A stretch of DNA of 64,000 nucleotides from Ceratodon purpureus (GCA_014871385.1 CM026426.1:88348886-88412885), one strand, 5' to 3'. Positions 1 through 12,079 are shown, counted from the stretch's first letter. Notes: generated by a model from the sequence alone, not told the origin. Program-made: numbers and translations.

Positions 1-23
1 GCACATGTGACAAGTTCTCTTAC

Positions 24-590
24 CCAGTCCAATCACCATCTATGTAGGGATTACAGAAGCAAGACAACTCACGAGTTCTAAGCATGGTAGGATCACTCAT
101 AGAAAATCCCATGATTGAGTAGAGACTCTTCGAGCCTGGCAAAGTGTTACACTTCACACTCTTGTCAGCATGATCACATTCTGTATCTCCAATTAACCAG
201 AATACTCGGGATAGAGGAGCAATTCTGGTATTAGAATATGAGCAGGGAACACGCTCTGTATACTTCTCCTCTAAGAACTCTACAACTTGAGATGCATTCT
301 GTAAGGGCCTCAAGGGATTCTGAATTTGTTCAGCAGCAAGCGCCCTCTTCACCACAGCCCCTGCCCCATCCCATTCTCCCTTCCCGTGAGCCAATTCAAA
401 ATAGTTCCATCGCATGTTACAACCGCCGGTGAGCGCAGGGTACAAAGCAACAAAATACATAGCTGTTGCACACTTAAATTGGGCACTGCATCCGTCACTG
501 TACATCCAGTGCTCCTTCGGAGTCAACCCCGAATCTCTCAGCCAATCCCAATGCAACAGCAAACTGTGTTGCACCCAAAAAAGATGTTAA
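24..590 (-). pseudogene. DDE-like transposase gene, C-terminal exon fragment
   Basis: The coding frame runs leftwards and is homologous to the gene at 56.4-59.4 kb: both share LLLHWDW, SDGCS-QFKCA-AMYFV and AHGKGEWDGAGAVVKRAL. These blocks look like the second acidic catalytic region (SDG) and a later conserved HGKG..DG block of an RNase-H-fold transposase family found in plants and invertebrates; the family name is not recalled. The exon ends at a good splice donor (GTAAGAG, first intron base at 23), so the gene would continue beyond the window start. Similarity to the other copy stops near 590, where an in-frame TAA lies, and no HIDYAENY block is seen further right. This copy is therefore 5' truncated. 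Membership in the same family as the 57-kb gene is clear; the transposase role is inferred. Confidence 0.6.
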
Positions 591-977
591 TCCATCTATT
601 AAACCATCTATTACCACACAGGACATTTGAAACACCATATTCATGTTGCAATGATGGAGCCTACTTGGATGCACTGAGTGTAGAAGGAGGAGTATGAGGA
701 TATGAAGTCTTGAAGGGTATGTTGTCAAGTCACAGTTGCCAATCGGAACTCAACCCCTCAAATCACCATAATGAGATGACCACCTTGGCGTTAAATATGG
801 CGGCTGCCTGTAGGAGTAGCCATGGCCAAGGCAGTTCCATTCAATCCACGCCATCGCTGAGAGTTTTGATGGGAGTCGCCATTGCATTCTGGTTCCAACT
901 TGTAGTTCGCTGGTCTGAGGTTGCAAGGATCCGATCGAAGAGGAGGGATATACCTGTTGCGAGTGAGAGGGGTCAGA
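591..977. other. Spacer without a recognisable gene
   Basis: Both strands were read. Short open frames occur but none resembles a neighbour or carries a motif. The stretch separates the truncated DDE-like fragment from the start of the first RING-like gene. Confidence 0.4.
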
Positions 978-2451
978 ATGGGAGAAGTTAGGAAGGAGAG
1001 TTACTTTCACGTGAAGGTTGGGTTGCCAAATGCAGGTTTGGACCCCGCCTTCGACTCTAACCATGTCAGCAATGAGGAGCTGAGGTCCATATTCGAAGAG
1101 AGGGTTCCTGGCAAGGGATATCTCTTCGACGGAGCGAAATCAGGAAAAATCAAGGCGAGAGTGTTGGAGCTGTACCCAGCAATCTCTCAAATTCCCGAGC
1201 TTCCTGTAGGTTTGTTCCTCCCAGAGAGCTTCGCGAGGGCGGTCGTTTCGGAGGTATTCCATCGCTACCCAATGAACTGGGCAAAGTACGCGGAGGATCG
1301 CTGGAGGGGTAAGAAAATCGAGAGCGGAGACGAAATCACAGTCGTGTTTTGCACCCCTGACCGGAATGCCACCTATCTCGAAATCATCTCCAGGGGCCTA
1401 GAAGCCGAGATTGCGGACGCTGAGAAGGACTGCGAGACGGCCGTGGCAACCCATCGTGTTGCACACGGGCTGCGCTTTTGAGGCAGACGGCCAAGCCACC
1501 GCTCACGGATATGGACAGGTACAAGCTTCAGATCAAGCTGAGGTGCATTGAGGAGACTATAGACTCCTCAGAGGCAATATTGCAGAAGTGGGGGGCGATG
1601 AAGTCCGTCGTCGAAGGCTCTGCTGATGAAGCATTCCTGAGGTTTTTTGAGGACGAAATCCACAGCGAGGAGCAGAGAATCTTGGAGGCTGGGGAGGAAG
1701 TGCAACGTATGAAGGAGGATTTAACTGAAACGTCGGCGAGGGATCTCGCGGGGGCCATCGACGATGAGAAACGCCTGTCTTCTGCAAAGCTGGATGCAAA
1801 GGACAAGGTGAAGGGCTTGAAAGAAAATCTCCGCCAGCTTCAGATATGGTCGTCTACATCAATGTTCCGTGCCCCTAATCCTCAAATCGCAGCGCCCACG
1901 CAGAACATCAACTCAATTACCCTTACAGTGCAAGGTTGCTCCCTTTGTAACCAAGGGTTTCCGGCGATGGACCTCGTGACTGCATCGTGCGCTTGCCCAT
2001 ACCACTCGTGGTGCGCTGCAGTGCGGACTTCGCTTGGTCAGAACTGCGCAAGATGCGGGGAGCATTTTGCTGAGATCTGGTTGAACAGCTTCGGCTTTTT
2101 CAAGTGCGAAGGTACGTCAATGTCGCGCATGTGCATTGATTTCCAGTATTGGTGAATCCGTTATGGAACCGAATATAACATACTTCCGACTTATGCGTCT
2201 GTATCTTGCATCTAATAAGCAATTTTTTATTGAAATTCGTTTTTGAAATGGAGTTGTGCATTAGAGTGTCCATTGCGCTGGTTCGGAACTGATATCTGAG
2301 TTTTGCTACAACAGCGCGAGTGGAGATTGGCAGTGCGCCGGATACCGGAGAGGGAGAAAAGAAGCGCAAGCATTTGAACTCGGACATTGGAGGGTGGAAT
2401 TATGCGCGCAAGGACAAGTTGACCTCTACATGCTGTCGGAAATCAAAATAG
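978..2451 (+). CDS. Coiled-coil/RING-like zinc-finger family protein A (one apparent frameshift)
   Basis: ATG at 978 (MGEVRKE). The N-terminal ~165 residues are unlike the other family members. A glutamate/lysine-rich helical stretch follows, then a zinc finger of pattern C-x2-C, C-x-C-x2-H-x2-C, C-x2-C (CSLC, CACPYHSWC, CARC), then a WLNSFGF segment that matches GQWGF and PWVAQFGGEL in the relatives. The frame breaks at a T4 run (1476-1479): the upstream frame meets TGA at 1479 and the downstream frame opens at once, so one base appears missing. A strong donor (G|GTACGT, intron from 2112) and an acceptor ending at 2314 join in phase to a last exon (2315-2451) with a KKRK basic patch. Family function is unknown; the finger suggests protein or nucleic-acid binding. 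It may be a recent pseudogene or contain a sequencing indel. Confidence 0.6.
2112..2314 (+). other. Phase-1 intron in family protein A
   Basis: Donor GGTACGT after codon GAA plus G, acceptor CTACAACAG. Joining the exons keeps the frame open to TAG at 2449-2451 and adds a basic C-terminal tail. The same position (just after the finger) is split by an intron in the related gene at 5.3-7.3 kb. Confidence 0.6.
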
Positions 2452-4447
2452 TGTTTTCCACCTCCGATTTTTTGGAAGACTGCCACTGTATGCAAGCGAA
2501 GGAATGGATTGCATTGTGACTATGCGGTGAATTTTCGTACAATTGCTTGGACAATTTACCTTTTTCAAATTCCCAACTGTGTGCCTGAACCACGAAAGCT
2601 TTGATCACAGACTATTTGTAAGGAATTTTCGGACCTATACTCGTTTGATAACTAAGCTTCTATCACGGTAGTCCTGTTTATTATAAGGAACTTTCAGAGC
2701 TATACTCTTTCATTGACTAAATTTCTACTAAGACAGCCATGTTTTAATGGATACAGGATGATTACAATATATAATTTGATGGAATTCAATGTCGGTTTGA
2801 GAAGTAGTTGGTCAGTGTGTCACTTCAGTATTGTCGGATGGTTCAAATTTCATACTTGCTCGTTAACCAGTTGAGCTGTGTGAAAGTTGAAGACAATATG
2901 TTCCCAATACCCCACTGCATCGCGGACCACCCTGTATGTGTTCGTTCACATCGCGTCCGCTCGGTTCGACAACCACCGTTTGCAATACAATCGCCATCAA
3001 GTCCGCCCACCCGAATACGCATTATGCCCGCCTACAAGCCCGTCCGAGCCATGTCCGCCTACCAGTCCGGCCCACTCGCGGACTTCCCTGGCATCCAACG
3101 CTCGTTTTTCTCCTCAATCGTACGCCACGAGAAAACACGTCCGCCCCTGAACCCTAAATCAGTTGCCCGTCTCTGTCCGCCCGACTCCGCCGTTGGAAAT
3201 CGTCCGCACATCCACGTCATCGTCCGCGAGCACCGCAATGCCAAGTAGGACGCCACGTAACGGGGCCGAGTAAATATTTTACCCACGCTACTTGCAGGAC
3301 GTAAATGACCCTACGCTGACCCCTATTATGACGTTGGAGGACCCCCGTCACAACTCATTCGGACGTTGCGACGGGATAGTCACAACCCCACGACATAGAA
3401 ACCCCTGGTTCTAAACTCATTGGATGGACATCTAGAATATAGCAAGATTTTTTTTTTACTTTTTATTTTTTTAATCGGAGTAGACAGTGGTTCTTCTACG
3501 AATATGTTTTCAGGTTTCATTCTAGAATAGCCATTTACGGATAAATTTATCTAAAATTCGGTTTTTTTTCCACGAATTGCCTAAAATGGCTTATGCATTG
3601 CTATGTTAATCTCGATAATTATTAAAGAGGCACCTATTGAGAAGGTAGTAACTCCACTGACGGTGAGGTCGCTGGCAGCAATGAGGACAGTGACGACGCG
3701 AGCAATGGCCGTGTGTGACTTGACCGCAATGTGGCTTGGTAATTATGTTATAGCTATGTAGAATGTGGCTGGCAACAATGTTTTTTTTGAATGAGTTAGA
3801 CCATGTTTCTCCCCTAAACTTGTTTTGTGGATAACTCACTAAAGTGCCTAGTCCATGCAATTATTAATCTTCATAAATAATGGTCTTAGTTATCATATAT
3901 ACCGGTCACGCTCAAATCAAGATTTTAATTTCCAAGACGATTTTCTAAGTACCCATATCAAATGGGGATGTGTGGTTTAGGGCCATGGCAATCATTTGCA
4001 TGGAGTGGCAATTAACGGAGAAATGAGAGCTTTGCACCAACTCCTCAACCTCCCTTCATTAAACTCTGTTTGAGACTCTGAACTCCTTCTAAGCCCCCCA
4101 AACCCCCCCTAAAAGCATTCCAATATCCTCTTGAAGTAAACCCGGCCTAGTTTCCAAGGACGCACATGTGGTTGACTCGGGCACGAAGGCCTCTCTCTTT
4201 TCCTGCCTTGCTCCCATACGACACCCTCCGTTGACTCCAACACCTCTTCAGCTCCTCTGTCTTCTTGAGCCGTCCTCTTGCTCTCAGCAAGCGCCCTCGC
4301 GATTGCAATTACCTTGGCAGTTTTGTGGGCGCCGTGGGGAAGTTGGATGTTCAGAGGGCGGTACAGTCACGCACCCCCTTTGGGTCGTGGAGGATTGCGT
4401 GAGGAGTCAAAGAGTAGCGCCAGCAACAACTTTGAAGGAAGGGGCCG
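2452..4447. other. Intergenic DNA, partly C-rich, no gene recognised
   Basis: 2,950-3,250 is C-rich with irregular recurrence of GTCCGCC; the rest is AT-rich. The overlapping open frames around 2.8-3.3 kb follow from base composition and show no domain. Confidence 0.35.
2618..2748. repeat. Diverged tandem duplication, ~65-bp unit, two copies
   Basis: Copies begin TAAGGAATTTTCGGACCTAT (2619) and TAAGGAACTTTCAGAGCTAT (2684) and stay alignable for about 65 bp (TATACTC, ACTAA..TTCT, CCTGTTTA / CCATGTTTTA). They are clearly diverged, so the duplication is old. Confidence 0.6.
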
Positions 4448-5036
4448 TTGCGTTCGACTGCACGAAGCAGCTGCAGAGTGAGGAGCGAGCCGTCGAGGAG
4501 GGCCGTGGAGATTCAACGGCGGGTGGAGGAGCAGGGTCGTGAGCGGTTTTGGAGCGGCCGTGGAGCTGGAGGCCAGTTCTTGCGGTTGGAAGCTACAGCG
4601 CAAGGTGTGGGGAGGAGCAGCACGGTCGGGAGCCGGAGGGGAGGGGGGTACAGCACAAGAGCACGCGTGGAGCTCATTGGCGAAGTGAGGAGCGAGCGTG
4701 GAGGGACGAGCAGCGGGGACGCAAGGGACGAGGTGCGGAGGTGCGCAGACGCGAGCTGCGGAGGGGAGCTACGGAGGCACAAGGGACGAGCTGCGGAGGC
4801 GCGGAGGGGCAAAATGCGAAGGGAAGCTGCAGAGGTTTAAGGGACGAGCTGCGGAGGCGCGCAGGGGCAAGTTGCGGAGGCGCAAGGGACGAGCAGGGGA
4901 GGCTGCAAGGGGCGAGCTGCAGAGGCGCGCACGGGCGAGTTGCCGAGGCGAGCTGCGGAGGAGGTTCGGTGGCAAGCTGCGAGGCGCGAGGTGCGAGCTG
5001 CGGAGACCCGGCAACAAACCTGCTCCGAACTTCAGC
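4448..5036 (+). repeat. Degenerate GC-rich minisatellite (GAGCTGCGGAGGCGC-type units)
   Basis: Irregular reiteration of GACGAGCTGCGGAGGCGC and variants, about 25-45 bp per unit. It is stop-poor in several frames on both strands, which explains the overlapping Arg/Gly/Glu-rich open frames here. It ends at a splice-donor-like site (GCGAG|GTAAGC, intron from 5040), so it may be the 5' untranslated exon of the gene that starts at 5267. Confidence 0.65.
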
Positions 5037-5039
5037 GAG

Positions 5040-5207
5040 GTAAGCTATTGGTTTTGTGTTGTCTCCTCCTCGCATTGTTTTTTTCAATTAGCTGTCTCAT
5101 TGTCCAGCCATGGCCGCCACAATCCGGAGTTCTATAAGTTTTTTGGAGAGAAACTTTGAGTAGTCTAATCCGCAAGAATAATACCCTGTCCGTTTCTCTC
5201 GTTTTAG
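5040..5207 (+). other. Probable 5'-UTR intron upstream of family protein B
   Basis: Donor GAG|GTAAGC and acceptor CTCTCGTTTTAG|CTGCC bound a 168-bp AT-rich stretch between the GC-rich leader and the ATG at 5267. No frame continues into the coding exon, so it is assigned to the UTR. Confidence 0.5.
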
Positions 5208-5266
5208 CTGCCATGCGTGATCCCCCTTTTGTAAAACGTGTTGTTTTTGCACTACTAGCGCCAGGG

Positions 5267-7257
5267 ATGTCGAGCCGTAGGAAGGGAAAGGCCACGGCTT
5301 CTCGGGAGGAGGATCGCACTAAGAAGAAGGAGGCCGTCGTGAAGAAGGAGGTCGCCGAGCTCGCTGACAGCAAGGAGGATGGCAACGATGTTGAGACGCC
5401 ATGGGATGATGCGTTTGACTTGGACGGTTTACCCCCTGCACTTCATGGACAGCTCCACCACCTCGCCCTATTTCTGCTGGGTAGGCAGGCTGCGGATTAC
5501 GATGAGGATTTCTTTCATCGCACCTTGCAACTCTCCAACAAGGGGTTGAAGTTCAGTGACCTCAGCAGCGACAAGCACTGCAGGAAGGCCGACTTCATCG
5601 ACAGATGGCCGAAGCGTTCTTCTCGGCGGCACTACGTTGCTGACTGTAAGGATCCAGAGGCCCAGCAAAAGTACTTGGAGCAATACCGGTGGACCTATGG
5701 AGGTGACCCCGACAATTGGGGATTTGAGACCACCTTCCTTCGGGCTTGCCACCTTTACTTTGAGGAGGGCGTAGATGTCAACTTCGCTCAGAAGGTGGAG
5801 GCAATTATGAAGGGGCGTGAGAAGCTGCCAGGGCGTAATCCGCAGAAGTTGACACCCCCGGCCTTGAGGGAGCAGATTGACGCCATCATCGACTTCCTCG
5901 CTGGCCACATCCTCGGTGCTGGCAACAAGGGCAAGGGCGGAGGGGCGGCTGCGAGCGGAGGAGCCAAGGCAGTCAGAGCCACCTCCAAGGCCTTCACGGC
6001 TGCGGAGGCGAAGAAGGCCAGGGGTCCTAGATCTGTGCCCGCCCCTGTTAAGGCCGTGGTGAAGAAAAAGGCCGTGGCTGAGAAGAAGGCGGTGAAGACC
6101 TTTGGTGCCGTTGCCATCAAGGTGCAGCCCTTGGTGGCAACGGATCCGAAGCAGGTCTTGGAGCAGGTGCGCCTGAAGAAGAAGTCCTTGGAGGCGGCAC
6201 TTGTGAAGGTGGAGGCCAGCCAGGACCGCGTGAAGGTCGACCTTGCAACCCTGCGGGACTACATCAAGGCCAAGGAGGCCGAGGAGTCCAAGCTCTATGA
6301 CGACATCTTCTCCGCTCGCGAGACCGCCAAGAAGGCCGCGGCTGATGGCAACGATAAAGAGAAGAGGCAATTTGATCAGGCGGCCCGCTTAGGCAGAGAC
6401 AAGCTGGGGCTTGCAAGCAATGCATTCCTTGGGACCCAGGCCCGCATTGACATGGTCTACAAGAAGTTGGAGGAGATGGAAGCCGATGAGCAGAGACGGC
6501 ATGCTGAGGTCTTCGCGCTGACAGCGGAGATCTCGGCCTTGGAGTTGGCATCAGCTTTCTTGCGGCCGAAGAAGGTGTTGGCTCGTTACTCCCGGGAGTT
6601 CCAGGTGTTGCCAATAGCCCTCAACGACCCATGCCCCTTCTGCGAGCGTTACTTCGTTGACACCTGCTGCGTGCCTTTGTTCTGCGGCTGCTTGGCACAT
6701 CCTCATTGTATGTTTGAGGCAGTCTTCTCTCAAGACGCCCGATGCCGTCGATACGAGCGGGGGATGACTAGAGGGTGGCTTGGGCAGTGGGGCTTCGAGC
6801 TTGACTCCAAGGCCGCGGTGGAGTTACGTCTCACGGAGGAGATCCTTTTGGCCGAGCCTGCTTCACCACGTGCAGGCAGCAAGAGGCCCGCTGCCCCCTC
6901 TGTGGCCGCGCTGCCGTGGAAGAAGGCCAAGGGCGACCAAGGTTTGTAGACCCTAAAACGATCTACCCATTATGCGTTGCCTGCCTCGTTGTTACCTCCG
7001 AATTTTTCTTCTTTTCTAACTCTTGTCTGTTGCCACCAACTGTAGAGGATGTACTCCCTGACTCAGACTCCCTGCCGTTCGATCCCACGCAACCCTCTCC
7101 TCAGGAGACCCAGGCAGCCCTATCTGGAGACGAGAACAAGGACTCATCCGCCACCACGCAAGGATCACGTGAAGCTGAGAAGAACGAGGACGACACCAAC
7201 ATGGAAGGACTGTCGTGCCTAGTTGAGGCAATTGCCACAAATGCAGCCGTGGAGTAG
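5267..7257 (+). CDS. Coiled-coil/RING-like zinc-finger family protein B (two exons, intact)
   Basis: Start ATG 5267 (MSSRRKGKATASREE). Exon 1 is 5267-6941 and exon 2 is 7046-7257; joining them (G|AG = Glu) gives 628 residues with no internal stop. Order: basic N-terminus with Lys/Glu-rich tracts; an acidic stretch (~45-65); a globular region (~65-215) matching the 14.1-kb relative at DEDFFHRTLQLSNKG and FLRACHLYFE; an Ala/Lys-rich linker (~220-285); a long heptad-rich coiled coil (~300-440); a finger CPFC..CGCLAHPHC (~460-500); a KRP...KKAKGD basic tail; and an acidic Ser/Thr/Glu-rich C-terminus. The last C-x2-C pair of the finger is CRRY, so one ligand is lost. GC content is much higher than flanking DNA. 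Role unknown; a nuclear structural or adaptor protein is only a guess. This is the best-preserved family member. Confidence 0.75.
6942..7045 (+). other. Phase-1 intron in family protein B
   Basis: 104 bp, AG|GTTTGT donor and CAACTGTAG acceptor, T-rich. Splicing avoids the TAG at 6947 and opens a 70-codon tail. Confidence 0.65.
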
Positions 7258-8531
7258 ATTTCCACCTTGGATAGTTTTGTAGGCCGGGTTAGGGATTTGC
7301 CGGCAGCGACTGTAGGTGCGGACTTTTATGGGCCACCGTTCTCAAACTTTTCCGAACTTGAAAACAATTTGCCTCTGGACTGCCGTGTCTCTTTGAAAGA
7401 AATGGCATTCTTGTAACCCTTCTTTTTTATTTGCAAGTGAATTTCTTCTTTATTGTGGACTGCCGACAGCAAGGGGTGCTCTTTAGCCGCCATTTTATCT
7501 TTCGAGTTGTTGTTCCCTTCAAGCTTGCGCTTTCTAAGAGCCATCGGCGTCATCGAAGTTCTTTCCTTTGTATTTCCCTTCTTATATGTAATCAGGTTTC
7601 ATTTTTTAGTTCCAAGCTTTTTTGTTCATTTTTTTTCTTATTTCATTATTCACAACCATGGTTCCTTTCAATTTTTGCCATTATTGTTATTTTCCATATG
7701 CAATCTACTTCATTTCTTATCTTCACATGTTTTTTTTTTATCATGTTCTATTAGAATCAACCGTGGTTATTTTTTTATTTGCAACCTTCCTTTTTTTCCT
7801 TGTTGTTGGCAGCAAGGGTTGCATTGTGCTCGCCACTGCCAGTTCACAGCACCAGGTTCATGAAGGAGCGAGCCTCTTTGGCCAAAGTCACAAACTTTAC
7901 ATTCCTTCCTAATTACTTCATATTTGTCAAGTGCCAAACTCCATTTTGTGCCTCTGAAGGGTCATGTGCTCTGTTGTATGCAATTGTTTTTCTTTTCTTA
8001 TTTTGCGCTGGCAGCAGGCTCCACCGTCAATGGGGCCACCACAAATTCGAAGCAATTTTGCGATTCAGACCCAGGCCCTTTGAAACCCCGGTCATTCTTT
8101 AGGCTTCTTGTATTTTATTCTATTTTTCAATTTGCACCCTAGGATTCACCACTGATAATTGTAACTGTTTTTTATTTCCGCTGAGAGCACGAAGATCAAG
8201 GGTACTTCAAATTTGCCTCTATATAACACGTTGATAGAGGAAGTCCCCCTGAAAGTCCTGAATGGTAAGCAAAACCACTACCTGAACTCACTAACGACTT
8301 CGCGAAGAACCTAATGACTTCCCACATACTGTAACTACCCATCCCGGAAATCACTTTTCCTACAGCTCCACAATCTTCATTCTTCTGGGAACCGTGACAT
8401 ACGCAGCTATAAGGTGTCTCTCATGGCGCTGGTTGATCTGCATCCAACAAATCCTATCATTTTCATTTGCTGGCAGCAAGGACCTCTGAACAGCCAATTC
8501 CCAATTCATCTAAACGACACGATGAATTCGC
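7258..8531. other. T-rich spacer with recurrent GGCAGCAAGG motif
   Basis: Long pyrimidine tracts are repeatedly followed by (G)GCAGCA(A/G)GG at about 7465, 7808, 8010, 8472 and 8673, a layout like a string of splice acceptors. The Phe/Leu-rich open frames here come from T richness. No protein domain was seen. Confidence 0.45.
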
Positions 8532-10553
8532 CTAGACTCGTACCTTTTTCTCACGAACACCGTTGGCCTCTATCACAACCAGGTTGTACTGCCCAGGTAC
8601 GTCATCTCCAAGTGCCATTGCAATTTCGTGCTGCAGGTGGAATACTGGCCAACCCTTGCCAACTTCGAATGTTGGCAGCAGGTTCGCCCTAAACATACAA
8701 GACACTTCCACCATCACCTCCTCTGGTAGATGATCCATCGCTTCCCACTGACTGTTGGCAGCCCCCCTATACCTTGTATACATGAACCTGCTGTAGAATG
8801 TTTGTCTTCCACATGATAGCGGAAAACAATGCTGGTCCTATTAGCAACGCACTTGATGACATCTTGGCCAATGTGGAACTTCTCGTTCCACCCTAGGTTC
8901 ATCAGACTGCTCAGCAAAGCCTCGGATGGACTACTCAAAACAAACAGTGTAGGTGTCCGCCTAATGCTGTCAGCAGCTACCGCAAACAAATCAACCATAA
9001 CATGGATTGGCATAAACCATTAGTGGTGGACGAAGCTGCTACCAGTTGTTGCTTTCATAGCATTTGCAAAATCGAGAGTGAGCTTTGTTCTAAACGCCTA
9101 AGATGTGTGCATGTCTGGCAAAGGCCACTCCACATCGTTGAACGCTGGAAGCGGGAGTGCTTCAACCTTCCCGTACAGCGTGTCACCTGTTGGAGGCAAA
9201 TACAGACCACCAAGGAAGAATGTACCTATGTCCAGCAACTCCCTGTGGCTGTGTCGATTCCGTGTTCCCTCTCCAATCTCAACATGGAGCACAAGAATGG
9301 GACCAAGGATAGATGCGGGATGTACCCAATCCTTCGAAAGCGACGCGTACAGGTAGTTTGCTATTCCCGAATTGGTTGCTGCCTCCGCAGGATCCAAGCG
9401 CAGATGCCTTGGTTGATATGCATGGTGCACAAGCACCTTATTGAGGTGGCATGCTCCATGCTCCGTGGAGATCCATGAGAAATCTCTAATTTGCGCTTTG
9501 AAGGCCCCCCAATAATTTTCTCCACCATGTCGCCTTGCCTCTCTACCCCAAGGCCCATCCGACGCTGGTTGCAGCATAACCCATGAATCACGATCCACCC
9601 TCATGGGGATCCAGTTGCCCTCCAAGTCTTGAGTGCTATGCAGGATGACACTCTGTACGAGGGAGTTTGGCTGTCTAGCCATACCACTAGAATGCATGAA
9701 ATTTTCAACTGTGAACTCAAATACTTACAAATGCTGTCGTCGCTGTCATCAAGTGCCAGAACTACATGCCGTCAACCCACCCTCGCCCTTCACGAACGGC
9801 TAAAACCTGCGTCCACGGCGTCGCAAGCAAGGTACAACCTACCCCTAAACCTCATCCCGAAACCCCAATTCCCAACTCAGGTACTCTCTCCAACCTATGT
9901 GGATGCCAGACCCATAGCAGCGTTTGGGAGACCACTATAGCTAAACCCTAAATCTGTATTGCACAATGCGTGACCACCCACAACCCAAATTGAACAACTT
10001 TGCCCAGCCTTTGGAGGCCTCCACCGCTCCATCCTGGTTGACAACGCAACGGCGACAACTCTCTCAGGGGAATGCATGAGGTTCGGAATGACCATTGGCA
10101 GCATTTTGACATCAACACCTTGTACACGTTGCATCTCAAAGGGGGAGCAGCAACTCGATTTTGGTAGGTGGCCTGTGGAGTCAGTTTTGCAAGAGTTAAT
10201 AAAGCCCACCACCGCTAACACCCTTCTGCAATGCTCGGATTCCATGGGCGAAGAGGCTCTGTTCTTGACCTGCGGGACTACACGCGCGGGGGAGGGAAGC
10301 CTTCGTACGCGACTATTGGCTGGACCCCCCCATTCGCGATTTGGCTCGCTTTTGGCGACCTGCTGGCACCGTTGGTGCTAGCAGGTAAAGTGCACGGGCA
10401 TGGCAAATATTTCAGGCACGGATTCCGACTAAAGGCCCAATAGAGACCCCAATCTTCCCCCAATGGTGGTATTCTTGGATTTATTGATATCCTCTTGGGC
10501 TTTTGCAGCAACAACAGGGGCTTTGGTGGAGATTTGGCTTTTTTTTTGTCCAT
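8532..10553 (-). pseudogene. Decayed protein-coding gene, family not recognised
   Basis: On the minus strand one reading frame runs from 9697 to 8714 and is interrupted only by a stop at 9098-9100 and a TAA at 9020-9022. The text on both sides is protein-like (DSWVMLQPASDGPWGREARR, TPTLFVLSSPSEALLSSLM). Further coding-like blocks lie at 10,553-10,278 and 10,245-9,895 and, in another frame, at 8,783-8,532 (FHLQHEIAMALGDDVPGQYN), so introns or frameshifts separate them. I could not assign a family or domain. The opposite strand also has open frames, but they are shorter and less protein-like. Two stops in the best block argue for a pseudogene. Confidence 0.4.
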
Positions 10554-11467
10554 GGAAATACATGTATCATCAACAGCAGCACTTAAAGGAGGGTTGTAGA
10601 ATAAAACTCAGGACTCTCTCCAGTGCGATGTGGTTGGCGGAGGTGGCCTTCCAGGTGATGTCTAAGATTCGGGAAGCCCATGCTAAATGCCCTGCCGTTG
10701 CAGGAGGTGGCCATTCCGAAGCACTTGGAATTTACTTGAGCCACAGCTAATTGCGACGTCGTTGCCGGCATCGCCTAGTCACTCAGTCCATCTTGTGCGA
10801 GTTGGCATTGCCAACTGCACTGCCGGCACCGGCATCGCTGTCTCGTCGACCTCAAATGTTCTTTAAAAACTTCGAAATCAAAGGATATATGATGAATTAG
10901 AATAGGGAAGATGTGGTGGGTTTCTTTGGGTTAATGCGGGGTGTTATGCGGGTTGTATACGGGTGGGTATGCAGGTACACATGCGTGGGATGCAGGGTGG
11001 TATGCGGGTGTGGGATGCAAGATGGTTTATAGATGTGGGATGCTAAGTGCCATATGGGAGGTATGCGGGGGTTAAGGTGGCGGGTCTGTGGGAGGTGTAG
11101 AACAGGCCGGTGTCCTATGAAGCACTGCCGTTGCCGGCAATGCTCAAGTAGGCACTAAAGGGTGGATGTTGACTTAACCACAGTCAACGGGGCAAATTCG
11201 CTTCTTAGATACGGGCCGGGGGCAGCAGGTCTCTACGAGGACTACGGGGAAGTTTCACCAATGGCGCTGCCTGTGCCGGCACTTCATCAGATTGCACCGT
11301 CGGGTCCGGAAGAAGTGTATAGTACTCGAAGGAGTTAGTGGGCACCAAGTCCAGGTGATGATTTGTAGGATGATACAGAGGAGTAGGATGATAGAGAGTC
11401 GGTGATATCGGAGCCGCAGTAGAAGACACTACTGTAATGAGCTCTAATTAACTTGATTGGATCGCAG
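10554..11467. other. Spacer with G/T-rich degenerate repeats and GC palindromes
   Basis: 10,915-11,110 is a degenerate tandem array of GGGATGC(A/G)GG-like units (GGGTATGC, GGGATGC, GGTATGCGGG). GCCGGC-containing sequences recur at about 10,762, 10,821 (TGCCGGCACCGGCA exact), 11,130 and 11,271, relating this spacer to the palindrome-rich region at 16.7-21.8 kb. No gene recognised. Confidence 0.5.
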
Positions 11468-12079
11468 TTGGCGATCGAAGCCGAGGAGCTTTTTGACGGC
11501 GTGATTGAGGACATAGGTGTTGTAATCGAGTACAACCTGGATGGGTAGGATCCAATGGATACAATATTTGACTTCGTGGAGGTAATGCGATGTTGCCTAA
11601 GGGACACATCCTTTTTTAGGGAATTCAAGGGACAGGATCTAGTGCACAAGAACAAGTCTGCGCAGAATCAGCCCAACTTCTTTCCTGCACTTCGAAGGGT
11701 CATCTACAGGTACTTCAAATATATCCTTTTTCCGAGGAAGGCCGTATCCAAGGTGCCGGCATTCTTCCCGATTTACATGGTTGTTAATGGGAATGAATGC
11801 ATGTATACTCAAGCTATCATGAAGGCTTAGGACGTATGCCATTATCAGCAATGCGGTTGGTACATGGATTGCCCACCTGCTAAACTGCCATCATTTGATA
11901 TTGCTCTTCGCAACTCTTTACAACCAGCTCTGTCCAAGCTGCCGGCGACTACACCCACGCGGCGTTCATTTGGATCTCCTCAAAAATCAACTCCGAAGGG
12001 CAAGGGCGTTGCCAAACCGGGGGGAAAGTTAGCATGCGTGCGGCGAGCGGCGAGCGGAGATGGGAGAGCAGAGATTTGA
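11468..12079 (+). pseudogene. Decayed gene fragment with two in-frame stops
   Basis: A single frame reads from 11,468 to 12,079 with stops only at 11,546-11,548 (TAG) and 11,828-11,830 (TAG). The encoded text is protein-like (EELFDGVIEDIGVVIEY, DTIFDFVEVMRCCLRD, PAFFPIYMVVNGNECMYTQ) and ends in a basic SPQKSTPKGKGVAKPGGK tail. The last part of the frame enters the end of duplication arm A (from 12,019), so its own 3' end is probably lost. Two GCCGGC cores (11,753 and 11,939) fall inside. Function unknown. Confidence 0.4.

Noticed and set aside
4168..5159. Several Arg/Gly-rich open frames upstream of 5,267
   Set aside because: Overlap each other on both strands within a GC-rich repeat; none joins in frame through the 5,040-5,207 intron.
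5468..6370. 300-codon open frame antisense to family protein B
   Set aside because: Shadow of the GC-rich coding exon; the plus-strand frame has domain similarity, a matching intron and paralogues.
7431..8142. Phe-rich membrane-protein-like open frames
   Set aside because: Caused by poly-T tracts; three overlapping frames look equally hydrophobic and none has a paralogue.
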